Shown here piece by piece: positions 1 through 10,362 of a stretch of DNA of 64,000 bases. Under the pieces are notes generated by a model. The model was not told the DNA's origin, searched no databases, and saw only the letters and a list, made by a program, of their open reading frames with translations. The translations under genes and the position numbers were made by a program. Numbering within the stretch: position 1 is the first letter of the stretch; each line of letters begins with the position of its first letter. This DNA comes from Zopfochytrium polystomum (Eukaryota; Chytridiomycota; Chytridiomycetes; Chytridiales; Chytridiaceae), in assembly GCA_025765615.1 (NCBI GenBank), contig JAIVFJ010000163.1, positions 84,463 through 148,462 of the forward strand, given 5' to 3'.

Positions 1-1560
1 CGATCTTTCCCTGCTACGAGTGTTGTCCTTTTGGTCTTTTGCTGAACCGAGTGGGGAAGGTTGGACCTTTTCAGATCGATCCAATGTCGAGTATGGCTGG
101 ATGGTGTGCGACTCTTTGCGGGTCGGGATTACTGGGGGCGGGCCTAGCGGAGAAGCGAGCTTGGAAAGGTCCAGTTTCTCTCGCATTTTGCGAGCTTCCC
201 TGGCGGCCGTATCCTTTGACCGCGATCTGTCCTTGTCCGACTTGCCTCGGTCCTTTTTGTAATCCTTCTCCGTCTTGGAACGCTCGGGTTCCACTCCCCC
301 TCCCCCTCTGGCGGCGGAATCCTTGACAGATTTGCTTCGATCTCTGGACGCCGGATCCTTCTCGCTGTTCTTGCTGGTCGCATTCTTGTCCGAGCGCGCG
401 CGGTCGCCGGCCCGTTCTCGGGGCAGCGATTCCCACCCCGACCTTGCCGCTTCTAAGTCCCTCAAAATTCTATCGCGGTCGCTGCGGCGTTCCGGGACGG
501 GCAGCGTGGGCGCAACCACGGATGGAGGTGGCGAAGGTGGCGGTCTCGGGACGAACGTGGGAGGTGACGGTGTTCGGGCAGGTGGGCGGCGCTCACCCGC
601 AGTTCGGGCACGGAGGAGAGCTTCTGTGCCCGCACCGCCGTCACCACGGTCACCACGGTCGCCATGGCCCCCGCGGCCGGAGCTGCGGCCCAAGCCTATT
701 CCAGCATCGCCGGCGATTGTCCGACTGCGAGGCCGCATGTACTTGTCGTCCGAATCGAAATATGAGTCGTCCTGAAGGTATCCACCATCACCATCATCAT
801 CGCCTTCAATGTGAGCGAGCATCATGGCGCCGATTCCAGGGACTGCGCTGGGGCTGGGCAACATGCCGTATTCAAAGTTGCTGCCATCGTAGTCGTCGTC
901 CGGCGTACTTCGATCGTAGTCTGCTTCGCGGCGGCCGCCGCCGCTGCCGCCGTCGGCCAAGCGATCCGAGCCACCACGACGCCGACCGAGGGAAAAGTAG
1001 TCGGAGCGGTTATCGTTTGAGAGGGGCGAGCGATCCGCCTTTCTGCGGTCCAGTGTGACTGCGCCGGTTCCAGCATTGGCGTCAAAGCGTCTGCGGTCGC
1101 CGGCGACCGCAGACAAGGGCGAAAGGAGGAAGTCGCGGGGGTCAGCGGGATCGGCGGCAGCGGCGGCCCGGGCGGACGAGGGAGATGGGGAAGGAACGCC
1201 GGCTGGGCTCGCCTTGCCGGCGCCGGTTCCGCCGCGCTTGAGGTTCCAGTTTTGCATCAGCGAGTCCTTGAGCACCTCGACGGGGACGTGCGGCGAGGTG
1301 AGCAGGTTTGCGCGGGGGTTGGATCCGGCGCTGGGGGCGCTGTCTTTGCGGGGAGGCAGTGCGCCGCCGCCGCCGCCGATCGGTGGCGGGCGAGACGGTG
1401 GCGGGTAGTACTCTGTTTTTGCCGCAGCGGCTGCAATGTTTGAGGAGGACGGCGACGAGCGCAACGGCCGCCGGGAGCTGCTGCTACTGCTGCCGAAGCC
1501 GTCGCGGCCCCCCATGTCCAAGGCCATGGGAGCAGACGATGCCCACGGGGGCGAGGCCAT
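1..1560 (-). CDS. Disordered Ser/Arg/Lys/Asp-rich protein, C-terminus cut by window edge
   Basis: One uninterrupted minus-strand frame runs 520 codons from an ATG at 1560-1558 to the left edge with no stop, so the gene continues outside the window. The N-terminus is rich in Ser, Pro, Gly and Ala. The middle holds acidic and glycine patches (DDDYDGSN, GDDDGDGG). The C-terminal third is highly charged with RS, KD and EK dipeptides (for example DKDRSRSKD), as seen in RS-type nuclear or RNA-associated proteins. I see no folded domain and no intron in this part. The frame is credible because it stays open for 1.56 kb, has a clear initiator and avoids stops in a biased composition, but GC-rich DNA can also stay open by chance. 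Function is unknown; a nuclear or phosphorylation-regulated role is only a guess from composition. Confidence 0.6.
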   Translation of the reverse strand, partial: MASPPWASSAPMALDMGGRDGFGSSSSSSRRPLRSSPSSSNIAAAAAKTEYYPPPSRPPPIGGGGGALPPRKDSAPSAGSNPRANLLTSPHVPVEVLKDSLMQNWNLKRGGTGAGKASPAGVPSPSPSSARAAAAADPADPRDFLLSPLSAVAGDRRRFDANAGTGAVTLDRRKADRSPLSNDNRSDYFSLGRRRGGSDRLADGGSGGGRREADYDRSTPDDDYDGSNFEYGMLPSPSAVPGIGAMMLAHIEGDDDGDGGYLQDDSYFDSDDKYMRPRSRTIAGDAGIGLGRSSGRGGHGDRGDRGDGGAGTEALLRARTAGERRPPARTPSPPTFVPRPPPSPPPSVVAPTLPVPERRSDRDRILRDLEAARSGWESLPRERAGDRARSDKNATSKNSEKDPASRDRSKSVKDSAARGGGGVEPERSKTEKDYKKDRGKSDKDRSRSKDTAAREARKMREKLDLSKLASPLGPPPVIPTRKESHTIQPYSTLDRSEKVQPSPLGSAKDQKDNTRSRERS

Positions 1561-2092
1561 CTTCGTGTGCGAGAAGCGAGGAGAGAGAGAGAGAGAGTGT
1601 GTGTGTGTGTGTCTGTATGTGTGTGAGAGCGAGTGTGCGAGAACCAGAGAGAGCGAGAGAGAGAGCGTATCTGATCCTAAACAGACAGACAGACAAACAA
1701 AGATCAGCTTTGCAGGTTTCCCAATTTTGTGTGATTGGTCCTGCCCAGTTCTCTCTGTCGGTATTTTGCTCAGCTGCCCCTTGCATGAATGAGATGCCGT
1801 TTAGTTGATTCCCCCACACGTGTTTGTCTCCTTTGCGAGAGAGACTGACGTTTTTGGGATTGCAAGCATTTTTCGAGGTGAAGAGAAGGGAAAAAAAAAT
1901 TGGAAGAAATTTTTCTTTTTGCAGTCCAATCAATACTCATGCTTTCATGCCTCGCGCAAGTCGCGTAAAGCACAGTTGTTGAAGACGTGTGTGTGCATGT
2001 GTGTGGGTACGTGTGTGTTTTTGTGAGAAGAGTGAGCGCGCGCGCGGAGGTTGATTGATTGCAACTGCGGCGGCAGCCGCCGCCTGCCAAAT

Positions 2093-2126
<34 letters not shown>

Positions 2127-2137
2127 GAGAGAGGGAG
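2093..2137. repeat. (GA)n microsatellite
   Basis: Near-continuous GA dinucleotides with occasional GGA interruptions. Confidence 0.95.
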
Positions 2138-2366
2138 ATGGAGCCGGAGAAGGGACGGCGTGTTGTGCTTCTTGTGTGGTTGACCAGATGAGTCCTGTCC
2201 TTGTCATGGTGAAGGAAAAGAACTGTGTTGTTGAACCACGAACAAACCAACGGGGTCCTCGGTTCAATCACACCTTTTGGAACCATGAATCACACGCCAC
2301 TCACGTGCTTCTTGTTGTGCTTGTGCCTTGTCTCGCACAGGAGGAACCTTCCATCGCTCTCTGTCG

Positions 2367-2409
2367 CACACACACGCACACGCACACACAAAACACACAC
2401 ACACACACA

Positions 2410-2468
<59 letters not shown>

Positions 2469-2480
2469 TCTCTGTCTCTC
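2367..2480. repeat. Compound (CA)n(CT)n microsatellite
   Basis: A CA tract with a few interruptions passes directly into more than 30 CT units, about 210 bases upstream of a start codon at 2692. Pyrimidine-strand tracts of this kind recur upstream of genes in this window. Confidence 0.95.
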
Positions 2481-2691
2481 CCTCTCGCTCAGCTTCGCAC
2501 TCACCATCGCTCACACACCATCACTCGCCACAACATAATAACATTCTTCTCCTCCGTCGCTGCTGCTCACACCCCGCCGCCCCCCTCCCTTCCTTCCCCA
2601 TACTCGCTCGTCGCCGCCGTCTTAAATAACAACAAGCACACACGCACATCCCCCGCTTCAAGCAACTAAAACCCACCGAAAAAAAGAAAAA

Positions 2692-3437
2692 ATGCGCACC
2701 CGCTCCTCCACCGCCACGCAGTCCATCCTGCGCGTCCCGCACAACCAATCGACGCCGTCGCCGTGCGCCTCGGCCGCCTCGTCGTCCTCGCGCAGCGCCC
2801 GCCGACGCCCGTCACTCGGCGCCGCCGCCGCGACCCGCACCGCCAAGCAGGACCGCAAGAGCATCGAGGAAAAGTGGGTCAACGCCACCCGCACAAGGAT
2901 CGTGCCCGAAAAGATCACAGATGAGGTGATGCAGCAGAGGCTGCTGGCCAGGTTGGTACGGTTTGACGTGAAGAAGTTGTTTTTGACTGACGGTGTGAGA
3001 GGTGGGGTGGGGGTTGCCGGCACCCCAACGGGGTGGCACGGGCAATGCGCGCCACAATCTCAAGCTGCACCTGCAGCAAAACTAAAAACCTTCCCACCAC
3101 CCCCAGACGCAACTCGTCCTCTGCGATCCTCCAGTCGCTGCCGTTCGGGGTGGCAGTCGATCCACCCTCTGTGGCCGCCGCCGCCGCCGAAGCGGGCACC
3201 TTTTCGCCATCGCCAACGACAAGGGGCGCGGCGTCCTCGCAGACGCCGCGGTCGCTGCTGCTGGCGCCGTCGTCGTCGCCGCCGCCGACGGCCACAATCA
3301 GCCTGGTCCGCTCGCTGTCGCCGCTGCTCGCCAACGACGTGCTGATGCAGGGCATCGTGCTGGTTGTCCTCGCCATTTTTGTCGAGATGGTGGCCGCAAC
3401 GTATCCGGCGCGGTTCACGGGTTCCGCGTACGCGTGA
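2692..3437 (+). CDS. Small tail-anchored membrane protein, function unknown
   Basis: Two exons, 2692-2951 and 3107-3437, join in phase 2 across a GTTGGT...CCCCAG intron to give 196 residues. The first 85 residues are basic and Ser/Ala-rich and include a more ordered charged stretch (KQDRKSIEEKWV). The centre is Pro/Ser/Ala-rich. A single strongly hydrophobic segment (GIVLVVLAIFVEMVAA) lies about 25 residues from the C-terminus, with a short polar tail after it. That layout fits a tail-anchored protein of the ER or outer mitochondrial membrane. Without the splice the first frame would read into low-complexity Arg/Pro sequence, so the spliced model is preferred. I do not recognise a family. Confidence 0.6.
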
Positions 3438-5285
3438 AGGATGGAAAAACGAATTTTTTTTTTTCTTTAGCTCTCTCTTTCTGGATTTTTTTTGGTTTTT
3501 TTCTCCTCCCAACAAGCACTCGCTTTCTACCGAAAAACGCCGATCTCAGCTCTTCACCCCTCCCTTGTTAGTGGACTTGCACTCACTTTTTTGGAGCTGT
3601 GGCCGGTCACGGTCCTACCGCGCTTTTGTACATTTCTTCCTTCTCCAATTCCCCCCAACACCACCTCCCTTTTTTTTTTCTTACTGTGTGTATTCTTGCT
3701 TCTGCCACCCCCCTCCCCCTCGCATCTCTATCCCCTTCTCGGATTATTCATTCGGAGTTTGAAAGCCCCCCCTCTTTGGTTCTCTTTGGTTCCTTGATTC
3801 CTCTTTTGTCAGCCCCTGCAACTGTTCCCGTATAGTTTCGCCACTCACCACGCACCCAAGAAGAACAAAAAAAAAAAAAAAAAAAAATTAAGCAAAGAAA
3901 AAGAACAGAAATCGAGTGGGGTGGAACGGCAAGACCAGTCGCGCTGCACTCCAATCAAGCGTCCAGCCGACTTGCACGAATTGGGTTTCAATGGCCTCGC
4001 AACGATATGATGATAAAGCCTGGCCCTTCTCTTGTCGCTCTGCTCCCCCATGTCACGTCGCAAAAAGACGCATGCGAGATCCAACGCGTGTGAACCGGCG
4101 ACGCGCTGTTGGATTGTGAGAGAGAGGGGGGCCAATGAGTGAGGGAGGAGAGATGGAAAGAGATAGACAGATAGGACAGAGAGAGACGATGTCGATGGAG
4201 ACAAAACGGGGCGATAACAAGGAGCCGGCGGATCACTGAAGATTCCGTTCTCTTTTAAATTTTTGTTTTTCGGTCGCAGAAATGCAGAAGAAAAAAAAAG
4301 TTAAAAAATTAACGAGCGCGACGATTAGCTGAAGCGGAGCGAGCGAGCGATGGGCTGGTTTTTTTTTTGGGTTTTTTTTTTTGTTTTTTTTTTTTGTTTG
4401 GACACCCAGTCCTTATCGTCTTTTTCAGTGCAAGGTCGCGTTTTTTTTTCTTTTTGTGCGTGTGTTTGTGTGCTTTCTTTGGTTTGTTTGGATAACTTTG
4501 TTGAGGGTAGGGAAGGCTGGGGTGCCACGTCATCCACACCCAGTCACTCACACACACACACACACACACACACCCAAACCAACGAACCCCACCCCCACGC
4601 ACCCCACCACCCCCCAAGATCCCCTTCACCAAGCGCAACATCGATCGACTCGCTGACGCTGGACGGCGCCCGAGATGTGCTCGCAGGTCCCGGCGGGCGC
4701 GGGCCCGAACGCAACAGCCGGGGGTTCGGCGAGCGGTCTCCCACGAACTAACTCGCCGTACATCGATCGGCGCGGAGGGACAGGCGCTGATGCACCGGCG
4801 CACAAGATCAAGCCAGAACGTACATGGAGAGGGCGTTGCGTTGTTTGGGGACGAGGGGGTTTTTTTTCCTTTTTTTTTTCTTCTCCATCTAAATGAAGAT
4901 TTGATGAACGAAAAAGCCGATGTCACGCACATGTTCATCAAACGCCCTTCAAAGGCGACAGGAAGGAGTCGTCTATTTTCTCATTTAAGTAAGTTCTTTT
5001 CCTTCTTTGCGCAACCCCACGACGAAAAGATGCAGGAGAAGGGGAAATGAAGAAGAGCTTGGACCTTGTGGGGAAGGCGGGTAAGGATTGTTGGGGAGGA
5101 AAAAAGGATGCCTAAAACATTGTGGATAACCCGGTTCCACGGAGAAAGAGAACGTTTGAATCCAAAAAAAAAAAAAAAAAAAACCAAAAAAACAAATAAC
5201 GGGCTTGTAGCGAGAGAACAAACGTGGGTTCTGCAAAAGAGGCAAGACGGTAGCAGCGCATGGGGATTCACCCCCGCGACAGGTT
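3438..5285. other. Intergenic, low-complexity
   Basis: Contains T- and A-rich homopolymers (3861-3889, 4363-4395, 5164-5185) and a CA tract at 4548-4573. A GC-rich island at about 4620-4850 has short open frames on both strands but nothing that resembles a protein family. No gene is supported. Confidence 0.6.
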
Positions 5286-6984
5286 TCATCTCCCGCTCCC
5301 GCCCTCGCCCATCACCGACAGGGGTACGTCGTCCCTTGCTGCGGCCCGCCGCCGCCCGGCACCCCACTCCACCTCGAACGACGCCAGCATCTCCTCGTCC
5401 TCTTCAGCGGCGACAGACTCGTACTCTCCGGTCGCGGCGGCCGCTCGCCCGCGGGAAAAGTACTGGCTCCCTTTCGAAAGCCGCCCCTGCGGTGCGTGTC
5501 CGCCGCCGTCCGCGACGGCAAAGCCGATGACGCCGGCGACGACGACGAGGGTCGCGACGCCCTTGGGCACGTTAAAGCACTGGGTATCGTCGACGTCGCA
5601 GAACCAGACGTGCGAGACGCCAAAGACGGCGACGGCGCGGAGGGCCTGCAGCACGCCTGTGGCGACGGCGCCCGTGCGGCCGACGAGCTCGAACCAGGCG
5701 AGGGAGTGTCCGAGAGAGGCGAGGACGAGCGCGACGTAGGCGGCCGCGTTGAGGGGGTCGAGGAGATGCGGGGCGAGGTGGGCGAGGGTCGGGAGGGAGA
5801 GGAGCAGCATGGAGAGAAGCGTAAAGGCGGTGGCGTAGAGGCCCATCCACACGCACTGCGCGCGCGGCGGGGTGGGCTGCGCGGCGGGCGAGGCGGACGA
5901 GCTCGTTGTGAGATGGTGGTCGTTTAGCGTGTACACGAGAGAGTGCAGCCAGGAACCCAAAAGGCTGACTCCCACGCCGAGCGCGACGCGGGCAGAGTCG
6001 GCCGAGTCTTTTTTTTTTTTTTGTTGTTTGCGCCGCGGACGGATGAGCACGGGTCGCGCGGAATCGAGCAGAGTTTCGCAAACGCATGCAAGGGGGAGTA
6101 GATCGATCAATTTTTGATTATTGAAACTTCAAACGAGCCAGGCATTTACCTCGAGGACGCCCGATAGCGGTAAGCGACAGGCCGACGCTGATGAGCACGA
6201 CCGCCGCCCATTGCCACGGCGAAATGCTCTTTTTCAAGAACAGCCAGTTCCCCAGAGCAGTAAATACAATGACTGACGAGTACACGACCATGTACAGGCC
6301 GCTACCGGTTAAAAAGAGACCCGCGACCAGGATCAACTGGGACGAAACGTCAATGCCAGCCACTATCATGACCGATCGGTGTGCGACGGCCCCAAAGGAA
6401 TCGAGACGGTCTTTCAACGACTTTAAAAGGGACGATAGAGAGAGAGCTGAGGAAGGAGGGAGAGACGGGCTGACGGACGAAGAAGAAGAGGAAGAGGTGG
6501 ACGAGGACGAGGTGTCGGCCGAAGGTGGTAACGAAGAAGGGTTGGGTAGAAGAGCCACCAGGACCATGCCCAAGTATGTGCAAAGGACGGTGAGGAACGA
6601 GAGCGAGTCCGCGGCGCCGCGGTACTTGAGCCACTGCGCGCCGAGCGTGCTGATATTGGTTGGTCAAAGAGGAATGACGTGGCGCGTTTTTTGTTGGTTT
6701 TTTTTGTTTTTTGTTTTTTTGTTTGTTGTTTGTTGTGTTTTGGTTTTGTTTTGTTTTGATTTTTATTATTTTTTTTCATATTGTAAAAATGACAGCCGGG
6801 ATGGCGACCGCGTCGCACACCGAACATACCTCATCATGCCCGTCGCCAGGAAGAGGCATTGCAGCAGCACTATCCGCAGGTTGAGGCGGCCCACTGCGGT
6901 CGGGAGGCCGGCGATGAAGGACGTCAGCGGCGGCGGCGGCGGCGGAGAGGATGAGGAAGAGGATGGTGCCGTCGTGACGGGCAT
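5286..6984 (-). CDS. SLC35F-like drug/metabolite-transporter superfamily protein
   Basis: Three exons (6984-6830, 6649-6150, 6007-5286) join in frame to 458 residues. The N-terminal hydrophobic helix ends in TGMMSTLGAQW, which matches the first-helix signature of SLC35F6-type proteins (TG.xNTLxxKW). About ten hydrophobic segments follow in two halves, as in EamA/DMT carriers. The last paired helices (GRTGAVATGVLQALRAVAVF, then a VPKGVATLVVVAGVIGF-like segment) are typical of the second repeat. A Ser-rich loop (about residues 85-125) and a charged C-terminal tail are lineage-specific. Substrate cannot be inferred; relatives sit in the Golgi, lysosome or mitochondrial membranes. Exon 3 follows an AG that ends a run of A residues, an odd acceptor, but the phase is right and the total length is a whole number of codons. 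Confidence 0.75.
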
Positions 6985-7712
6985 GATGCTGTCGTGGTCG
7001 ACGGGAGTGCGAGGTTGGGATTTTTTTCCGGATGACGGAATGGGTGCGCAGGGAGGATGAAAGAAGGGGTTTGCGCAGGCGCGGTGGCGTGTCGGCTGGC
7101 GGGTTGAGGGAAACTGGGGGGCAAAACGGGCTGAGGCCGCGTCTCGTGATCCGCTCCGACACGTTCGCTCCGATCGCCCAGGAGGTTTCCACCGCAATCA
7201 ACCGAGGTCTTTCCGATCGCCTTTTTTTTGGGGAGGACGGGGAGGGAGGGAGGTAATTGCCCTCAGCGGCGTTGGTCTCGACTGTCGGGTTGGCAGTGCT
7301 CAAGATGCAAGGCGCGATCGCGGGCGCGAGGGTGTCGGCTTGTGTTTTTGTTTTTGTTTTCCTTTTCCTTTTTTTTATTTTTTCCTTTTTTTTTTGTTTT
7401 TGTTGGATTGGGTTTGTCTCTCTCGCTCCTCCTCGCTGGTCGAGTGTAACAAGCACAAGTAAGCGTACAAACGGGGCTTCCATGGTCTTTCTTTACGTTG
7501 GATGGCTGCTGGCTTGGCACACACATCACATCATTGCCTAAATCCATGCAGTTTTCAACTGGATGGACGGTGATATTTCATACAAGCAAGTATGTACAAA
7601 GCATCATCTCCCCCCTCCAGCTTGCCGAGGAATGCGTGGCGTTGCGGACAGCGAGCGGGAGCGTGAATCTGATTGCCTGTCTGTCTGTCTGTCTGTCTCC
7701 AGTCCTGTCTCC

Positions 7713-7744
<32 letters not shown>

Positions 7745-8452
7745 GTCTCTCTTTTTCTCCCTCGCTCCAGTCCTCGAATCTCTCACACACATACCTCTGT
7801 CTCCGTCCAAATTCTGCGCCGCCCCATCCCAGCCCTCCCTTCCAACGCCGCCGCCATCGCCCACGAACGTTCGCTGCACCACGCGGTAAGTACTTGGAAT
7901 CTTCGCTGCATCCGACCGCTCCTCTCCTCCCCCCCCCGCCCCTCTTCCTTTGTCCCCGCGTTCAATCATATAAGAACGCCAGCCGGAGCGATGCTCCCCC
8001 CACCCGTCAACCCACCGATGCTCCTGCTCCGCAACGCGCGTTACAACTCCCCTCCGGTTTCGGGCGTCCCTCGTACCCCCGCCCTCTTCGTTGTGGGAGC
8101 TTTGTGGTCCGAAAAAGAAGAAACCGGGAACAGAGCGTTCGCTTGCTGCCCGCTTGCGGCGATGCGGACCAAGATCGATGCGCGCAACATGAGCCCTGAG
8201 GCTCGGATTTTTTTTCTCACGTCCCCAACAGAGATCGGGGGGAAACGAGGGGTTCACGATTGGCGCTGAGCTGTGCGTGTTGGTCGTTGAAAGCAGCCTC
8301 ATACTTCGACCTACCCGTGGTTTGCTCAAATTTTCCTTCCCTTTCGCCACGCTTTCCCCCATCAACCCAGCACTCAGCCCCAGCTCCGCCCAACCAAGCT
8401 ATCAAGCACACTCGCACACGTACACGCCCATCCCTCCAGCTCCCCAAACATT
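6985..8452. other. Divergent intergenic region
   Basis: Lies between the minus-strand transporter and the plus-strand NPC2-like gene. It has T-rich homopolymers, a TGTC repeat at 7675-7699 and a CT tract at about 7711-7750. A 253-codon minus-strand frame (8365-7604) is mostly Arg/Glu repeat translated from the CT tract and is not accepted as a gene. Confidence 0.6.
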
Positions 8453-9093
8453 ATGCGCCTTGCATCCATCGTCGCGGCCCTGACCGTCGCACTGGCACCA
8501 ACGCTCGCCGCGGCGCAACACGAGCGGCAGCCGCAGCAGCAAGCAGCCATTGTCCCCGACGCCATCGGCGGCAGCAGCAGCACCAGCACGACGGCGGCGG
8601 CGGCGGTGGACGGCTCGGTGGTGTGGTGCGGCACGCCGGATTACGTGTTCCAGCCGGACGCGATCGTGCTGATGCCGGACCCGCCCAAGCGCGGGCAGCC
8701 ACTCAAGGTGACGATCGAGGGCACGTTGTCGCGCGACGTTGAGGACGGCGCGTACGCGGACGTGACGGTCAAGCTCGGCGTCATCAAGCTAGTCGACTCG
8801 AGGCTGGACCTGTGCAAAGAGGCCAAGGGCATCGACTTGGAGTGCCCGTTCAAGGAAGGGAAGCAGCTCGTCGAGCACACAGTCGACATTCCGAGGGAGG
8901 TGCCGCCGGTGAGAAATGCTCCCAACGCGGTGTTTTTGTGTATCGCTAAGTTTTCCAACCCCACCGGCTCACTAACTGAAAACAAAAAAAAAAAACAAAA
9001 AAAAACTACTAGGGCAAGTACACAATTGCCGTTCGCGCTGGTCTCGTCGACGACACACCACTGGCGTGCTTGGACGTCCAGTTCCGCATGTAG
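8453..9093 (+). CDS. NPC2: Secreted NPC2 / ML-domain lipid-transfer protein
   Basis: Exons 8453-8908 and 9013-9093 join in phase 0 to 178 residues. The first 21 residues form a clean signal peptide ending in an Ala-rich site (LAAAQ), followed by a short Gln/Ser linker. The ML domain covers about residues 55-178: VVWCG at the start, the PPKRGQPLKVTIEGTLSRDV strand pair, GAYADVTVKLGVIKL, and LDLCKEAKGIDLECPF. The second exon supplies GKYTIAVRAGLVDD and ACLDVQF. This is the fungal phosphatidylglycerol/phosphatidylinositol transfer protein layout; such proteins carry sterols or phospholipids in vacuoles or outside the cell. Four conserved cysteines are visible. The intron donor is GTGAGA and the acceptor ACTAG follows an A-rich stretch. 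Confidence 0.93.
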
Positions 9094-9639
9094 GGTGGGA
9101 GACGAACCGGCGCCTTGCAATCCTTGCAAAAACAAGATGAAAAAAAAATTTTGTGCTACTTCTGTCCTTCAGTTCTGCTCGCTTGCACACTCACTGCCCT
9201 CTCCTTTCCCTCCCCCACCTGCCGCAACTCCCCTTGCCCTTCCACTCTCCCCCCCTGCAACACCCGACCGCACACGTTTTCTTCTTTATTCTGCCAAACG
9301 GATGAAGCCGAACCTACAGAGAGAAAAAGGAAAGGAAAAAAAAAAAAAATTACTCAACTACACAAACAGAAGAAAAAAAAGAGAATGCCTCCTTCACTTG
9401 CCCTTGCATTAACCTCCTCCCCCCGTTTCTTCCCTTCTCCGACTGTCTTTTTGACCGATGAAAGGGCGGGAAAGCCGTGGATCATCGCTCTTTCTCTGCT
9501 GCTCTCTTTCTCTCACACTCTCTCTACCCCCTCTTTCCCTCTCTCTCTCTATCCCGCCCTTGAATTGAAAAAAATTTGTTCCGCTCGCCCCATCGCCTTG
9601 TGCCTCCCATCCCCGTTTGCTTTCCAACTTTTTTTTTAT

Positions 9640-9670
<31 letters not shown>

Positions 9671-10362
9671 CAACTTCCACTTTCATGGAGCTCGATTAAA
9701 GGGACAGCTGGGAATCCAAATGTGAACGAAGGAGGTGGAAAAAAAAAATAAAAGGTGAGGAAGCAGGACAACAAAAAAAAAAAGAAAAAAAAAAAAAAGG
9801 AAGAAAGAAAGGAAAGTAAGGATGAAGATATCGAGTGGTTGGTGGAGTAGACTGGATTGGATGAAGCACGGCGTTCAGTTCGCAACGCCTATTCTGCGCG
9901 CAGAAGCCCAGAGAGAGAAGAAAAATGAAAAAAGGAAGAAGAAAAAAAATCAAGCGTGGAAGGGAAGAAGAATTTTCGGAGCGTGGGGGCCGTCTTGTTC
10001 GGGATGGCGACGCCCTGCTGCGCTGGCCCGTGTTTGCTACAGAAACGGCGCGGCGCGGCGATGCCCGAGGGGGGGAGGGTGCCGAAATAGGGAAAACAAA
10101 GGTAGACTGGGGGGGGGGAAGGCAGCACCTGTTGCAGTTCCGTCGTTTTTCCTCTTCGTTTTTATTCTTCTTCCCGTCACCCCCCTTCGTCCTCGAAGAC
10201 GCATAACAGCGTGCACACAACCTCAAACACCAGCACACCATCAAAACAGGAACCAAAAGACATCACCACATCGGGAAAAAAAAAAAAAAGAACGAACAAG
10301 GAACAAAGACCGGCGGTTAAATCCAAACCCCCTCTCGCGGGTAGCATGGGGAAGAAAAACGT
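9094..10362. other. Convergent intergenic, homopolymer-rich
   Basis: Separates two convergent genes. It contains a T tract of about 30 at 9640-9670, several A tracts, and CT-rich stretches. No coding signal is seen. Confidence 0.6.

Larger units (their letters stand above)
1561..2691. other. Divergent intergenic region rich in microsatellites
   Basis: This separates two divergently transcribed genes and so should hold both promoters. It contains GA/GT repeats around 1581-1670, a GA tract at 2093-2137 and a long CA-then-CT compound tract at 2367-2480. No coding frame here looks real; the apparent peptides are dipeptide repeats. Confidence 0.7.

Noticed and set aside
4309..4941. 210-codon minus-strand frame
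   Set aside because: Dominated by Lys runs and CA-repeat Val/Cys from homopolymers; no protein family features.
7604..8365. 253-codon minus-strand frame
   Set aside because: Much of it is Arg/Glu/Asp repeat translated from CT and TGTC microsatellites; no domain and no neighbouring exon.
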